DNA of 64,000 bases from Microdochium bolleyi (taxonomy: Eukaryota > Ascomycota > Sordariomycetes > Xylariales > Microdochiaceae): the NCBI GenBank assembly GCA_001566295.1, contig KQ964253.1, forward strand, positions 310,001 through 374,000, in the 5' to 3' direction. Made by a program: the position numbers and the translations under genes. How positions within the stretch are numbered: position 1 is the stretch's first letter; the number at the start of each line of letters is the position of its first letter. This document shows positions 45,895-57,346 of the stretch, piece after piece. A model generated the notes under the pieces. It made no database searches. It was given only the letters and a program-made list of their open reading frames with translations, and was not told the origin of the DNA.

Positions 45895-47832
45895 ATGCTC
45901 CACGAAGACGAGAAGACCCAGGTCGCTCACAACGAAGGCGCCATGGCCAGCGGCGAGCTCAGCCAGGTCGGCAGCAATGTCCACTCGGAGGCCGGCACCA
46001 CCGGCGAGATCATCGGGTTCGAGACAGACCTCAGCGAGCTACCTGCCGGGTACTACACGAGCAAATTCTTCGTTGGCTCTATGTTCGCGGTCGGCGTCTC
46101 CCTAACAGCCGGTGTTGCTGCCTTTGGATTCGCGGCGCCGCTGTTGACCATCATCAACAACGACCTCGGCCCTGACCCCATGTTCATATGGGTCAGCCTG
46201 GTCTACAATGTCACCCTTGCCATCGCGCTGGTCCTCGTCGGTCGTCTGTCTGATATTTTTGGCCGTCGGTGGTTCTTCATTGGGGGCCAGGTTCTGGCAG
46301 TCATCGGCTCCGTGGTATGCGCCAAATCTACCAGTGTTCCTATGCTCATTGGTAAGTCAACTGACCTGCTGCAACCGTTCGTGTTCTTCGATATGCTGAT
46401 AAGCATCTCAACTTAACAGGTGGAAACGTCCTCCTCGGCATCGCTACGGGTCCGCAGCTCAGCTTCCACTTTGTCATGGGTGAACTAGTGCCCATGAAAT
46501 ATCGCTTCCTAGGTCCGTAGTCGCTGCCCGTCGCTACCAGGGGAGAAAGAGCTAACAACGTGGTCAAAAGGAAACGCCTTCCTCTACCTCTTCTGCATCC
46601 CCGGCAGCGGCATTGCCCCCGTCATCGGCTACAAGATGGTCCAGTCCTCGCTCGGCTGGCACGGGGTGTATTGGATCCTGCTCGGCATCAACGGCATTGC
46701 TCTGATCCTCTGGGTCCTTTTCTATTTTCCCCCATCCTTCGGCAAGAAGCACGCCGGCGACATCAACAGCAAGATGTACTGGATCAAGAACTTTGACTAC
46801 ATCGGCACGATGCTCTTCATCGCGGGCTTCGTCGTCTTTCTGCTCGGTCTGTCCTGGGGCGGTGCGCTGTACCCCTGGAAGTCGGCCGCCGTCATTGGCG
46901 CCATCGTCAGCGGCTTCGCGGTCATGGTCGTCTTTGTGCTCTGGGAGATATACGCGCCCCTTAAAGAGCCCCTCGTGCCCATGCACCTCTTCAGGAACGG
47001 CCAGTGGGTGTCGGCCGTCGTGCTGCTGGGCCTCGGCGCGGGCGTGTACTATGCCTTCGCCATCATCCTGCCTATCCAGGCCGCCGTGCTCTACAACAAC
47101 GGCGACCTCAGCGAGGTCGCCTGGATCAGCTCCATTGTCGGCCTGGGCATCATCACGGGGCAGGTCTTGAGCGGGTGCCTCGCTGAACCAATCGGCAAGA
47201 CGCGGATTCAGTGCATGACCGTCTTCACCATCGGCGGCATCTTCCTCGGTGCGTGCGGCTGCATCACCCCGGACAACAAGAACACCATCATCGCGCTCGT
47301 GTACGTCGGCTGCGTCTTCATCGGCTGGAACGAGACCGTCTGCCTCGCCAACGCGACCATCCTCGTCAAGGACCAGCGCATGATCGGCACCGCGGGCGGC
47401 GTCGCGGGCTCCGTCCGCGCCGCCATCTGCGCCGTGCTCATCGCCGTGTACACGACCGTGCTCACCAACGAGCTGACCAAGAACCTCTCCACGGGCGTGC
47501 CCGCCGCGCTCGTCGGCGCGGGCCTCCCTGCGACCTCGATCGCCGACTTCATGGCCGCCATGACCGCCGGCACGCCCGCCGCCTTCGCCGCGGTGCCGGG
47601 GCTGACCGCGGAGATCACGGCCGTCGGCGTGCGCGCGTACAAGTGGGCGTACTCGGACGCGTTCAAGTCCGTGTACCTCACGACGATTGCCTTCTCGGCG
47701 TTCGCGGTCGTGCTGACGTGGTTCGCGCCCAACACGGACGATCTGATGACGGGCAAGGTCGCTGCTACGCTGGCAAACGAGGACGGGCACGTCATCCAGG
47801 ATAACGGGGAGAAGAAGGGACAGGCCGTCTAA
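45895..47832 (+). CDS. MFS efflux pump, TRI12/siderophore-type (14 segments)
   Basis: Three exons, 45895-46351, 46420-46512 and 46571-47832; 603 residues. The acidic cytoplasmic N-terminus ends in ELPAGYYTSKFFVGSM. TRI12-family features are FGFAAPLLTIINNDLGPDP, WVSLVYNVTLAIALVLVGRLSDIFGRRWFFIGG, LLGIATGPQLSFHFVMGEL, and the late GWNETVCLANATILVKDQ and GTAGGVAGSVRAAICAVL. The two short introns restore LIGGNVLLG and FLGNAFLYLF. The family exports fungal secondary metabolites (trichothecenes) or transports siderophores and azoles, at the plasma membrane. No biosynthetic genes for such metabolites are visible nearby, so I read it as a stand-alone drug/metabolite exporter. Confidence 0.9.
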
Positions 47833-48210
47833 GAGGGAGTCTACTTCAGATGGCAATCGGCCCGACGCGGAAAGTGAATGGCAACGTCCGTAGGGCGGGT
47901 CATGGATGATTGTGCAATTTAGTTGACACCATTGATGTTTCTCAAACATTTTCCGTGCAAGTGGCAATTGCAAAACATGGACCCTTGGAGTCTCCGCGGA
48001 GCCATTTCTCAAGCCAGTTCTTACTCCATGTGCAAGAAGTCGCCGTGCTCAATGAGCAGTGCATATCAACGGCACTGTGTGAGGACTGACGTGTCGATGC
48101 ATCCTAAACGCTCAGTTCAAGCTCGTAACTGTGTGGTATCTTTCGTGCTCTGCTCCTACACGGCAGTATGATATTGGAGACAAAACCTCACAACAACGAA
48201 GAACAACATC
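47833..48210. other. Intergenic, 0.38 kb
   Basis: 3' flank of the efflux pump and likely old promoter of the DUF3176 remnant. Nothing else was seen. Confidence 0.45.
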
Positions 48211-49269
48211 ATGCATGGCTCTTCGTCGCCCTGGTCGGCCGCCGGGGGTCACAACCCACCACCCGAATACCACGGCCTGATGGACCAAGACACGCACCCA
48301 GCAGCCCTCGTGGTCTGCGGTGCCAGAAGCGCAGTACCAGAGCGTGCTAGATCACACCGATGACTACGGAACCAGCTACGCGCCGCAGCCGGCTTCCTCC
48401 GACCGCGAAAACGACGAAACCCACTACGACCCCGGCAGCTGGCTAGGCGAGACCCTCACCATGATTCTCGCCTTGCTCCTGCAGGGCGGCATCGTGGCCC
48501 TGCTCTTCTTCATGAACAGTAAACCCTACTTCTCTCACTGGAAGTTCCCGCTCAGCATCAAAACCGTCCTCGCTATCAACCGCCTCATCCTCTCCGGCTG
48601 CGCTGCACGCCGTCGGCGGCGCGATCGGGCAGCTCAAGTGGATCGAGTACACGTCGGAGCGGCGCACAATCAAGATGTGGGAGGTCTACGACGGGTGCTC
48701 CCGTGGTCCGGACGGTGTGCTGAAACGTGACGACAGCGGACGGGGCCGTGACGATGGGGTTCGCGTTAGACTACAACACATTCCCAGGGCAGTCTGCGTT
48801 GAGTGAATGGGGCGCGCCAGATAGTGAGTGCTCTGTTTGCATATACATGTCCAGGCTCGATGTCATAAAAGACTAACACGAGCGATCTGTGACAGCCGCC
48901 AGCAGAGACCCAGGCATCCGCAGCGCCATCATGCAAGGCATCTTCGGCATCGAGTCGAATCCTGGATTCCGCTGCGGCGGCGCCTGCTCGTGGCCCGGGA
49001 CATACCGGACGCTTGCCTTCACGAGCACCTGCAGCAGCATCACCCAGGCCACCACCGCCACGCAGAAGGGCGGAAACGACAACCCGGACAACGCGAGCGA
49101 GCTCGTCCGCAACTCAACCACCCCGGGTGGTGTGAACCTGAAGACACGCTACATGGCGACCGACTCGGCAACCGTCCTTGTGCTCAACACCACGACCAAC
49201 CCAGTGTTCCGCAAGCACATCATAGCGACGAGGGCCAGCATCAGGGTGTTTAGATCACTACATCCATGA
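48211..49269 (+). pseudogene. DUF3176 membrane protein, frameshifted and truncated
   Basis: The pieces together read as the first half of a fungal DUF3176 protein. They include a Pro/Tyr-rich N-terminus beginning at ATG 48211, a membrane segment LTMILALLLQGGIVALLFF, SKPYFSHWKFPLSIKTVLAIN, then (in another frame) VGGAIGQLKWIEYTSERR and YDGCSRGPDG. Frame breaks fall near 48310-48320, at about 48601 and at about 48720. A 72-bp intron at 48824-48895 (GTGAGT, CTAAC, GACAG) still splices in the right phase to the extracellular part SRDPGIRSAIMQGIFG...CGGACSWPGTYRTL. The last frame stops at 49269, well short of the usual C-terminal membrane segment. The GC content is normal, so repeat-induced C-to-T mutation is not the cause. 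Confidence 0.65.
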
Positions 49270-50822
49270 CCCAAGGAGCTTAGGTCACCACTTGCCGGGA
49301 GCTTACTGGATGGAGAACAATACCCGATGAACCATACTCCGTACACGTGCCCGGTCTGTTCATCATGAGTGGTGAGTACTGCTGGTCAATGGTGCATTCA
49401 TCGTGTCAGCTCGTCTCAACGCGCTCGAAGGAAGTCACCGAAGCAGACAATGGCAGTGGGTCATTGGTGACGGCGAACATGAGGCACGCACGGAACATTG
49501 ATATCTGTCGCCGACATGTGTAAGGCGGCCATGGACGTGCGTGGGAATGATAGTCCGGAACAATGGGAGCCAGAATCCAGGCAGGCACTTTTCCGGAGGC
49601 GAGCATTTTAGTCACTCCCGTGTCAAGTGCTAGTTCCAGGTCCTCTCTGCTTGTATTTATATCGAACCAACGCCTCGTCCTGGAACTCTTCTTCCTCTGC
49701 AACAACACAAGATTCCCCGCCTGTCACCTCCTTCCCCCGCTGAGTCTCCCACAATCACAACGAAATGCCCATCTTCCGTCTGCGACCACCCTGCTCATCT
49801 CCCCGCTGCCCCTCGAGCACGCACCTTCGTCCTTCTCGTAAGTCAATCACATCTTCATCACTGCGGTCTTTGTCTGACAGCTTTCCTCCCCCGTCGCGTT
49901 CTAGTCCCCCCGGTGGCCACATTTTCAGTCACACCAAACCAGCTCAGCTCCCCTTCACTCTCACAAGACTTGCCATTCAGGACATCTCTTGGCATCGACA
50001 CTTTTCCGGGCCATCGAGGCTGCCATCACCCCTGCTGGGTCTCCATCGAAAATTCAGAAACAAGTGCCTCCGCGATGAGTCCCTTTTTTGGGCGCGGGAG
50101 TCTCTCGCACAACCCTTCGCTGACTTGAGTTTCTCACCTGCTCTGCCAACAAGATCACAACGATGGCCACAACTCTCTTCCCCCTTCGTGCCACGATCTC
50201 AAGGACAGTACACAAAGCACGCAGCAAAGGTCACGAATTGGCCAGCATGGCCTCGTCAGTGCCTGTGAGCCAAGTAGTGGCGCAGCTGGTGCAGGCACTG
50301 GCACACACCGACTCACCCCAGCAACGAAATCTGTCCCAAACACCAACGCCAGCAATTGCTCAGGCGCGCAGATCACACAGACCTCATCAATCAATCATCG
50401 ATAGTTGAGTTCTCAGACGTGTGTCACTTCACTCACAGTCGTCCCCGGCATCGCTGCTCTCCACGTCTCGACGACTTGCCGATTCCGTGCCACGGTGTAC
50501 AACAACCGCACGAGCACGACCGAGACAGGTGTCGCAATCCTGAAATGTTATGAGCCTGGATTGTTATGAGCCTGGAACTTGACGTGCCCCGGACCAAACT
50601 CCAAGACAAGGTATGCCATCCCACCATTTCCGTTTTCACCCCCCGTTGCACAATTTGCTCTTCAATATAGAGGCCCGCGGGTCAGAGACAATCGCTTGAC
50701 CGCAATGACAATTCAATGATCACATGCTCATTGTACAGTTTCCTCTTAGTCTCGAGGTCGATCCTTCTTCCCGACGCATCGACGAGCCTTCAGCGATGCC
50801 GACACTGAGTTCCACACGCTGA
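49270..50822. other. 1.5 kb before the broken unknown gene; promoter-like segment and one small open frame
   Basis: A TATA-like tatttatat at 49654-49662 followed by a pyrimidine-rich, CAACAACAC-containing leader looks like a fungal promoter. An 81-codon frame (50163-50408, MATTLFPLRATISR..., good ACG ATGGCC context) may be the old N-terminus of the broken gene downstream, but nothing proves it. A 16-base tandem duplication lies at 50546-50577. Confidence 0.3.
50546..50577 (+). repeat. 16-base tandem duplication
   Basis: Two adjacent copies of tgttatgagcctgga(t/a). They differ only at the last base. The duplication sits in the decayed island. Confidence 0.9.
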
Positions 50823-53586
50823 CGTGTCGATGCGACACTCTTCAAGGACCCGTCTTTCGTCAGCGGCATTTGCCAGGACGGCGCGTGCAGCCTGGAGCTC
50901 GATTGTCATGATCTTGCTGCCGAACTCAAGACAGGCGACGGCATGAGCGCATGGGAAGCTGCCGGTAATGGTTCTCGAGTGGTGGCGCTGCGCCAAAGAT
51001 TTGCTCCGACTCTGTCTCCCGGGCGACGTGCATCTGAGGCTTGTCAAAGAGATCGAGCTCTTTGTCCCTCGTATGCCCTCCAAGCTGTCTCGCGCCTGGA
51101 GATACTTGGAGTGGTGTAGGAACGCCGGCCGCCACGTGCCATTCTTTGGCGTCGAGCTCGCCCGCTGCCTTGGGCTTGGTCGCGTCGAGCCGCTCGAGGA
51201 CTTCCTCGCTCTCAACGGACGCGAATTCTTCCTGGACGAGGCTGTCACATTCAAATTACAGGGCCATCCTCTGGACTACAGAGGCCAGATGAGACGCTCG
51301 CGCCCTCTCTCCCTGCCGACGAGCCCACTACCGCTCCTGCACTTCATGCACGAGTACCGGCAATTCTGCTTCGACACCACCTCGGGGATGCGCAGCAAGA
51401 CCATCATGCGCATAATGTTCCCGAAATGCCCGACCACGCCCGCATCGTCTTCCACGCAATGGTTCAGACGTCGTCTTCCGTGAGCATCCGGCGCTGCTCG
51501 CTGCTCATGGTCAGGAAGCGAAGGGGAACTGCTGCCTGGTGGTAAGGTCCGACGCGTACCATGACTTTTGGATCCGCACTGTTGCTCGACGTGTGTGGTA
51601 CCGGGCTGCGGAGCCTCGGGGGTTTGATTTGCTCGCGCAGAAGCGCTGCCGGGAAGAACAGCGGGCTAAGGATAATTTCACGGGCGAGAGCGTCTGGGCT
51701 TCCTCCGGCCGGAACAACTCAAAAACTCGGCTTGTCGCCTCTATCGATGGCAACACGACCACCGACACACAGGCGCGACTGGTCCGCGAGGACGTTCTGG
51801 ACTTCTTCAACCGTTAACCTGGCTCACTGGAAGAGATCGCGCACCAGCTCGCGATGGACGCAGAAGTCAAGCCGAATCTCGAGATTATGGCGTACGTCGT
51901 CCGCGTCAGTTGCCGACGCCATCAACTCCCGCTGATGGTGGCCAAGGGCACTTTGGCTGACAAGGGCATTGGTGCATGCCTTCCGAAGACATGTCGTGTC
52001 TTCGACCCTCACACGTCGAAGTTTGAGATCGTCTCCGTCAAGGTCATTGCATCTGCTCTGGAGACAACCTCCAGCGACATCGTCCATCAAATTTACGGTG
52101 GAATACCCGCTCATATACAATATCGCAAGGCCCAGGAAAACATGGACAAGCTCGTGCGCTCGCCGCCGGACAGCATCGGCTACACCATGGAGAATAATGT
52201 TCGTGTTCACCGGCTCAGTTACGATGTTCCCGCAGCCGATAAGCCAAATCTCATCAAACCCTTCGCAATTGTTCGATATATCGAGACCGAGCTGACGGGT
52301 CCGTCTCGTTATACCCGTAAAGGACGCGATCGACATTGCTCGCGAGTTCCGTGACATCTGGCGGAACAACGGTTGCCCTCTGCGGGACCTGTTCGCTCCT
52401 ATCTATAACTACCAGCCCTTGTGGCAGTTCTCCTCGCGCTCCTTGAAGCCGTCTGGTGGCTGCATGGTGTTTACAAACGAAGGCGCGAAAAAAGATATCG
52501 GCGGGCAATTTCATTTCGCGTTACGTTCCCCGGACAAGACGTGGTTGATCGCTACCGCTGAAGCCGGCATGGACAGCTGGATCGCCACCGCCGATGTGCA
52601 AAAGGCGGACCTGGAGTTGGTCGAGAAGATGAGCATCGCCCAGCAAGAGGGGTACGACGAACTCCCGTCGACTGGAATCCGAGCTCTTTCGATTCCACGG
52701 GATCACGACTGTTGCGGAAACTGCCTCTCGGTCGTGAAGCGCGAGACTCTGACGCGCAACCCATCCGAAGTGCTACTGTGCGTGGTCTGCCTCGAAAATG
52801 ACCAGTACACGGGAAACAGTCAACCTTCAACTTGCCCGCATCCCGCTCATCAAGCGGATCCGCGACGATGCCGACCTTCACGGCATTCAGCTCACGATTG
52901 AAGCAAGCCGAAAAAAGCGTGATGACGGCCTCGCCGAGCTCGTTGACCTTTTCCCCGCGGATAACAAACGTGCATACCGCGATGTCTTCCAAGGCAAGAA
53001 GCCGTTCGAGCCGCGTCTTGCCGGCTTCGGACATCGAGTGATTGGCCGACATGACGACATGTCTCTGGATGCGACCTGGCCGTGGCTCTTGGCTGGCAAC
53101 CGCCCAAACCCTACCAAGCACTGTCCACATAATCTTTCGCCGACTAGCTACTCCCTCAATGCGGCGAAGCACATCAACTTCCCGGGAATGCTGCAAGAGG
53201 TGGGCAGTTACAATCGGGGCCTGCCAGAGGAGCCAATCAATCTTCCGCCTGGGAAAGTCGAGGCTGTCAAGAACAGTCAGAGGGAGCTCATTAAAGTCTC
53301 CACGGCCATGGTCCAGGGCAGGACAAGGGCGGAGTTGATCCGGAAGTGGGCGGTCGAGCACGGCATGTCTCAAAGAGACTTTGATCTGCTTTTTGAGGAG
53401 TGGCTGTCTGGCCGCCCACGGCTGGGTCCACACCCTTATCTCCATCACAAATCCAGCAAACACAGCCGCAAGCTGCCAAAGGGGATACCTCTGTTTGTCG
53501 AAGACACAGACGTCCTGGAGCTGGTTGATATGATCGAGCATGAGTTCGACGTCCAGTTGCAGCGCGGCGACGATGGCCGTCCTTAG
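50823..53586 (+). pseudogene. Unrecognised large gene broken by several frameshifts and a stop
   Basis: About 2.76 kb reads as protein-like sequence only when the frame is changed repeatedly. Segments, by position: 50823 to about 50970 (TLFKDPSFVSGICQDGACS), 50968 to about 51250 (LRLVKEIELFVPRMPSKLSR), about 51260-51460 (MPDHARIVFHAM), about 51461-52300 (GSDVVFREHPALLAAHG ... KTRLVASIDG), interrupted by a TAA at 51815, then (HQLPLMVAKGTLADKG ... DIVHQIYGGIPAHIQYRKA), about 52300-52797 (VKDAIDIAREFRDIWRNNG, CCGNC...CVVC) and 52798-53586 (ARIPLIKRIRDDADLHG to the stop). The CxxC...CxxC pair could bind zinc. I do not recognise a family. Flanking genes are intact, so real decay is more likely than assembly error. 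Confidence 0.55.
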
Positions 53587-54093
53587 TTTGGAAGCGACGT
53601 CGCCATGCCCGGCGACTGGAGCTGGGAGGAGGCTGCTACGGTGTTCTGGATTGTTGGTATTCATCGTGGAGAGCGCACGATTTCAAAGTCTGCGTATCAT
53701 GTCCCACAGCACTCGTGCTATATGTTCAAAATGTTGCTTTGCACTGGAGCGGGAGGACTCTCATTCACGGTCGTACTCTGTCGCCATAGGTCATTCGGCT
53801 GTGCGGTCCACTCTCGCACCCGCGTTAGCAGGCAATGAAGAATTCGCAACGCTCACAATAAAACACTAGATCAAGTGTAGGCCAACTGTAGTTGAATATT
53901 ACTCAGGGTTTCAAGAGGCTCAATGACCCCCATCCTCGACGATGGTGTGTGCTCTGGTGGCAGCAGGCCCAAAAATGACTACGCTAACCCAATGCGCCCA
54001 CGTCCCACAACGCTATTGGCCGATTGAGGCCGGCCCCACTTCCCCGTCAACACATGATAAATCCCCGACCTCTTGCACAAATCCACCGCTCCA
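53587..54093. other. Intergenic, 0.5 kb
   Basis: 3' flank of the broken gene and of the convergent sugar transporter. No gene was recognised. Confidence 0.5.
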
Positions 54094-56110
54094 TCACGAG
54101 GCCGGAGCCTCGACGTGCTTGGCGGCGGCCCTGCTCTTCTCCCGCTGCGCCGCCGAATCATCCTCGCTGGTCTTGCTGTCGCTGGCGGCCGCCGCCTCGA
54201 CGTCCTTGGCGCTCACGTCGGGCTTGCCCTCGAAGATCTCGCGGATCTCCTCGAGCGAGTGGCCCCTGGTCTCGGGGAACAGGAAGTAGATGACGACGAG
54301 CAGGCAGGCCAGGATGCAGCAGAAGACAATGTAGTACTTCCACGCGATGGCCTTCATCGCGATCGGGTTGACCTGGTTGCCCACGATAAGACCCAGGGTG
54401 GACATCATCATCGTGACCGTCAGCCCGCGGCTGCGCAGCGTGTACGGGTAGATCTCGACGGGGTAGGCTTGCAACATGCTACAAGGAAAAAAATGTCTGT
54501 TAGCTTGCTGCGTCTTGCGTGGAGTTTTTGGTGGTGTTTGTGGGTCTGTCGGGCTGCAGGGGTCCGCAGGAAAAAGAAAACAAAGAAAAACAAAACCACC
54601 AAAAAATTCATTTCTCAACACACGATGGCCGGAAAGACTTGGGAACACATGGAAACGATAGGGATTGGCTTACGGCGTCCATGCGATGTCATAAAAGAAA
54701 TAAAAGATGAAGATAAAGGCCACGACGGCGCGTCCGGCACCGGCATCTTTGCTGTCGACGAAGTAGGCGGAGAGTCCGGTCCAGATCATGTAACTGACGA
54801 GCATGCCGCTAGTGGCGACGAGGAAGAGCGTGCGGCGGCCGACGCGGTCGACCATCATGGCGCCAAAGGCGGTGGCAATGATCCAGTTGAAGATCTGGAG
54901 CAGGCCATTGATCAGGGTCTGGTCGAAGGCGTTGGTGATGCCGATCGTGTTGAGGACGAGGACGAGGTAGTACGACAGTACGGCGGCACCGTTCCTGCAG
55001 AGCATACGTTAGTTTCTGGATTGTAAAGAAAGCAACAAATGGTGTTAAAAGGGTACGTACCACTGCGCGAACCATCCGACAATGGCGGCGATCAGGGTGC
55101 GCTTGCGGTTGGCGGGCGTGCGGACGAGCTCGAGCCACGACGTCTTGGACAGCTCGGCCTCGGTCTCGAGCGCGGCCTCGATCTCGTTCATCTCGAACTG
55201 CACAAGAGGCGCGTTGATGTCGCCGCCGGCATGGTAGTCTGCGAGGATCTGGCGGGCCTTCTCGTGCCGGCCCTTGGCCACGAGCCAGCGGGGGGACTCG
55301 GGCATGAACAGGAGCCCGACGAGCTGGAGCACGGGGATGGCGCCCTGGAGCAGCGAAGGGATGCGCCAGGCCCAGGTGTCGGCCAGCTTGAACGTGCCGA
55401 ACGTGCACCACGCGGCGAAGACGGCGCCAAAGTAGAAAAAGGTGTTGTACATGGCCGTGATCTTGCCGCGGTGCGTCGGGTACGCGAGCTCGGTGATGAG
55501 GATGGGGCTGGGCTGTGCGATGCACGAGGTCGCGATGCCGAGCAGGGCGCGGGCGCTGATGAAGGCCGGGATCGTCTGCGCGAGGCCTTGCATGATGGCG
55601 AAGCCGATGCACATGATCAGGCCCACGCCGAGTGGGATCTTGCGGCCCCAGCGGTCCGAGATGTAGGCGAGGAACGGCAGGATGACGAACTTGCCGAGCG
55701 GGTAGACGGCGTTCATGATGCCCAGCAGGGCGCCCTCGGGGTTGCCGAAGAAGGACTTCCACTGCGGCAGGATCTGGAGGCCGTTCATCATGGAGCCTGC
55801 GAGGTGTCGAGAGTCAGCATGCGGCCTTGAGGCGATCGCCTTTCCCTAGAGCAGTCCAACCAGTGGAGTCTGGACTGACCATCATAGCCGACCGTCGCCG
55901 ACGACAGCAGCGGCACCAACAGGAAGATGTTGAGCTTGATCAGATGCGGCGTGAAATACCACGGCTTCGCATCTTGAGGGAGGACCTGGAGCGAAGAGAG
56001 AAGATCAGCACGGAATCATCCCCCAAGACCAAGTGTAGACCTGAACATACCGCAGCCAAGTCCGCTCCCACGGCCTGGGAGGCGCCCTTCTTGGAGGAGA
56101 GGATGCCCAT
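54094..56110 (-). CDS. MFS sugar transporter, lactose permease (Lac12)-like
   Basis: Five exons on the complement: 54094-54478, 54674-54994, 55061-55796, 55880-55985 and 56051-56110; 535 residues. Conserved features are WYFTPHLIKLNIFLLVPLLS, GYDGSMMNGLQILPQWKSFF, DRWGRK, AQPSPILITELAYPTHRGK, MPESPRWLVAKGRHEKA, GWFAQWNGAAVLSYYLVLVL, DRVGRR, EIYPYTLRSRG and FPETRGHSLEEI. These match fungal lactose-permease and related disaccharide or galactoside porters of the plasma membrane. The intron at 54479-54673 is 195 bp, about three times the local norm, and carries an A/T-rich tract. The N-terminal 20 residues come from a tiny first exon beginning MGILSSKKG. Confidence 0.9.
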
Positions 56111-57346
56111 GGCGATAGACTTTGTCGAAATCTGGGGTAAACAGATGTGGAATCCGGAGGACAGAGTCGTGCCGATCACACGAGGCAACCATGGGGAAGG
56201 GGGGCAGGGCCTTCATATATGGCCCGCTCTGCCCTTCTCATGCAGCGTCGCAATGCATCCTTCTCCACACGCGCGCACGGCATTGTCTACCGGGCCTGCA
56301 CGAGCGCGCTGCCCACGGGGTAACCGAACGATCGGCCCTTTCTGGGGTGGAGGTTGGGGTCCGTTCCCCATGGGCAGCAGCACCAGCGCGTGGTTTTCCC
56401 GTACTTTTACCGATCCATCTCCCCCACACGACGACGCGCCGGTCTGCGTCTGTGGGAAACAGGGATCGTTGCCCAGACTTGCAGCTCGGAAGCCCAGGCG
56501 TCGGAGCTTCGGAGGGCCTTCGGGTGGCGCTTGACAACCAACCTGCTTGAGTCTCGCCCTCGAAACGGCCAGGGTCCATCAACGGACGGGCGTGGCCTGA
56601 CAGGTGACTAGACTAGACTGAGTCGTGCGGCCGCGGCCCAGCCCTTGCTGGTAGGAGCTAGTCACCGCGCAGTCTCAGTCTCGGCCGACTCAGCGGCAAT
56701 GTCGAAGCGGGTGACCTGAGGATCCTTTCGAGTCAAAGCCCGGAAAGCCTCACAGCTCCCCACTTGTGTGCTAGGCTGCTGGCAATAGGCTGCCGTTGGG
56801 ACCTTGGCACCACGAGTCATGTTGGCCACGCCCTGGCCTTCTCCCCCGGACACAATTTCCCCGCTTCATGCTCCCACCCTGGGACGATGCGGTGACTGAC
56901 TGCTGGGCCAGTGCGGCTGAAGGGCATGTGAATTGGGTGCCCGTGGACGCTGTGACACAGTAGAGATTTCACAGAGTCGGGAAACATGTGGCGTTCGAGA
57001 AAGAGTTCGTAGCTTCAATTGTTGGCTAGGCCCTTGCCAAGTGCCGTGACTCGCACCGCCCAGCGCTGCTAGAATTCCAAGCTTTTGGGCGTCCCGACGG
57101 ACGAGTGCGCCCTCCGCTCGGCAACGAGCATGATCATAATTGGCCAAGCTTGGGAGCATTATCAGGGGCGGTTGCTGGACGGTATGCATGTGGAGCCCGA
57201 TTTCTCCTTTTTCTTCCGAAGCGTTCGGGGCCCCGGCCTGCCAAGACACTTCGCCAGCCAACTAACCTCCTCTCGCCTGGCTTTGTAACAACTCGGTCAT
57301 CTAGCCCGCCCACACAAACGGCACACTGCACCAACCGTCATCTGAT
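56111..57346. other. Intergenic, 1.2 kb
   Basis: Upstream region of the sugar transporter and 3' flank of the next regulator. Open frames at 56122-56550 are antisense shadows of each other. Nothing else was seen. Confidence 0.5.

Noticed and set aside
46564..48012. 482-codon antisense frame over the TRI12-type pump
   Set aside because: His/Asp/Arg/Gly-rich translation typical of the reverse strand of GC-rich membrane protein codons. The sense strand is certain.
49765..50268. 167-codon frame at the edge of the decayed island
   Set aside because: Pro/Ser/Arg-rich with no conserved segment, and it overlaps a likely promoter/leader. It could contain an old first exon but this cannot be shown.
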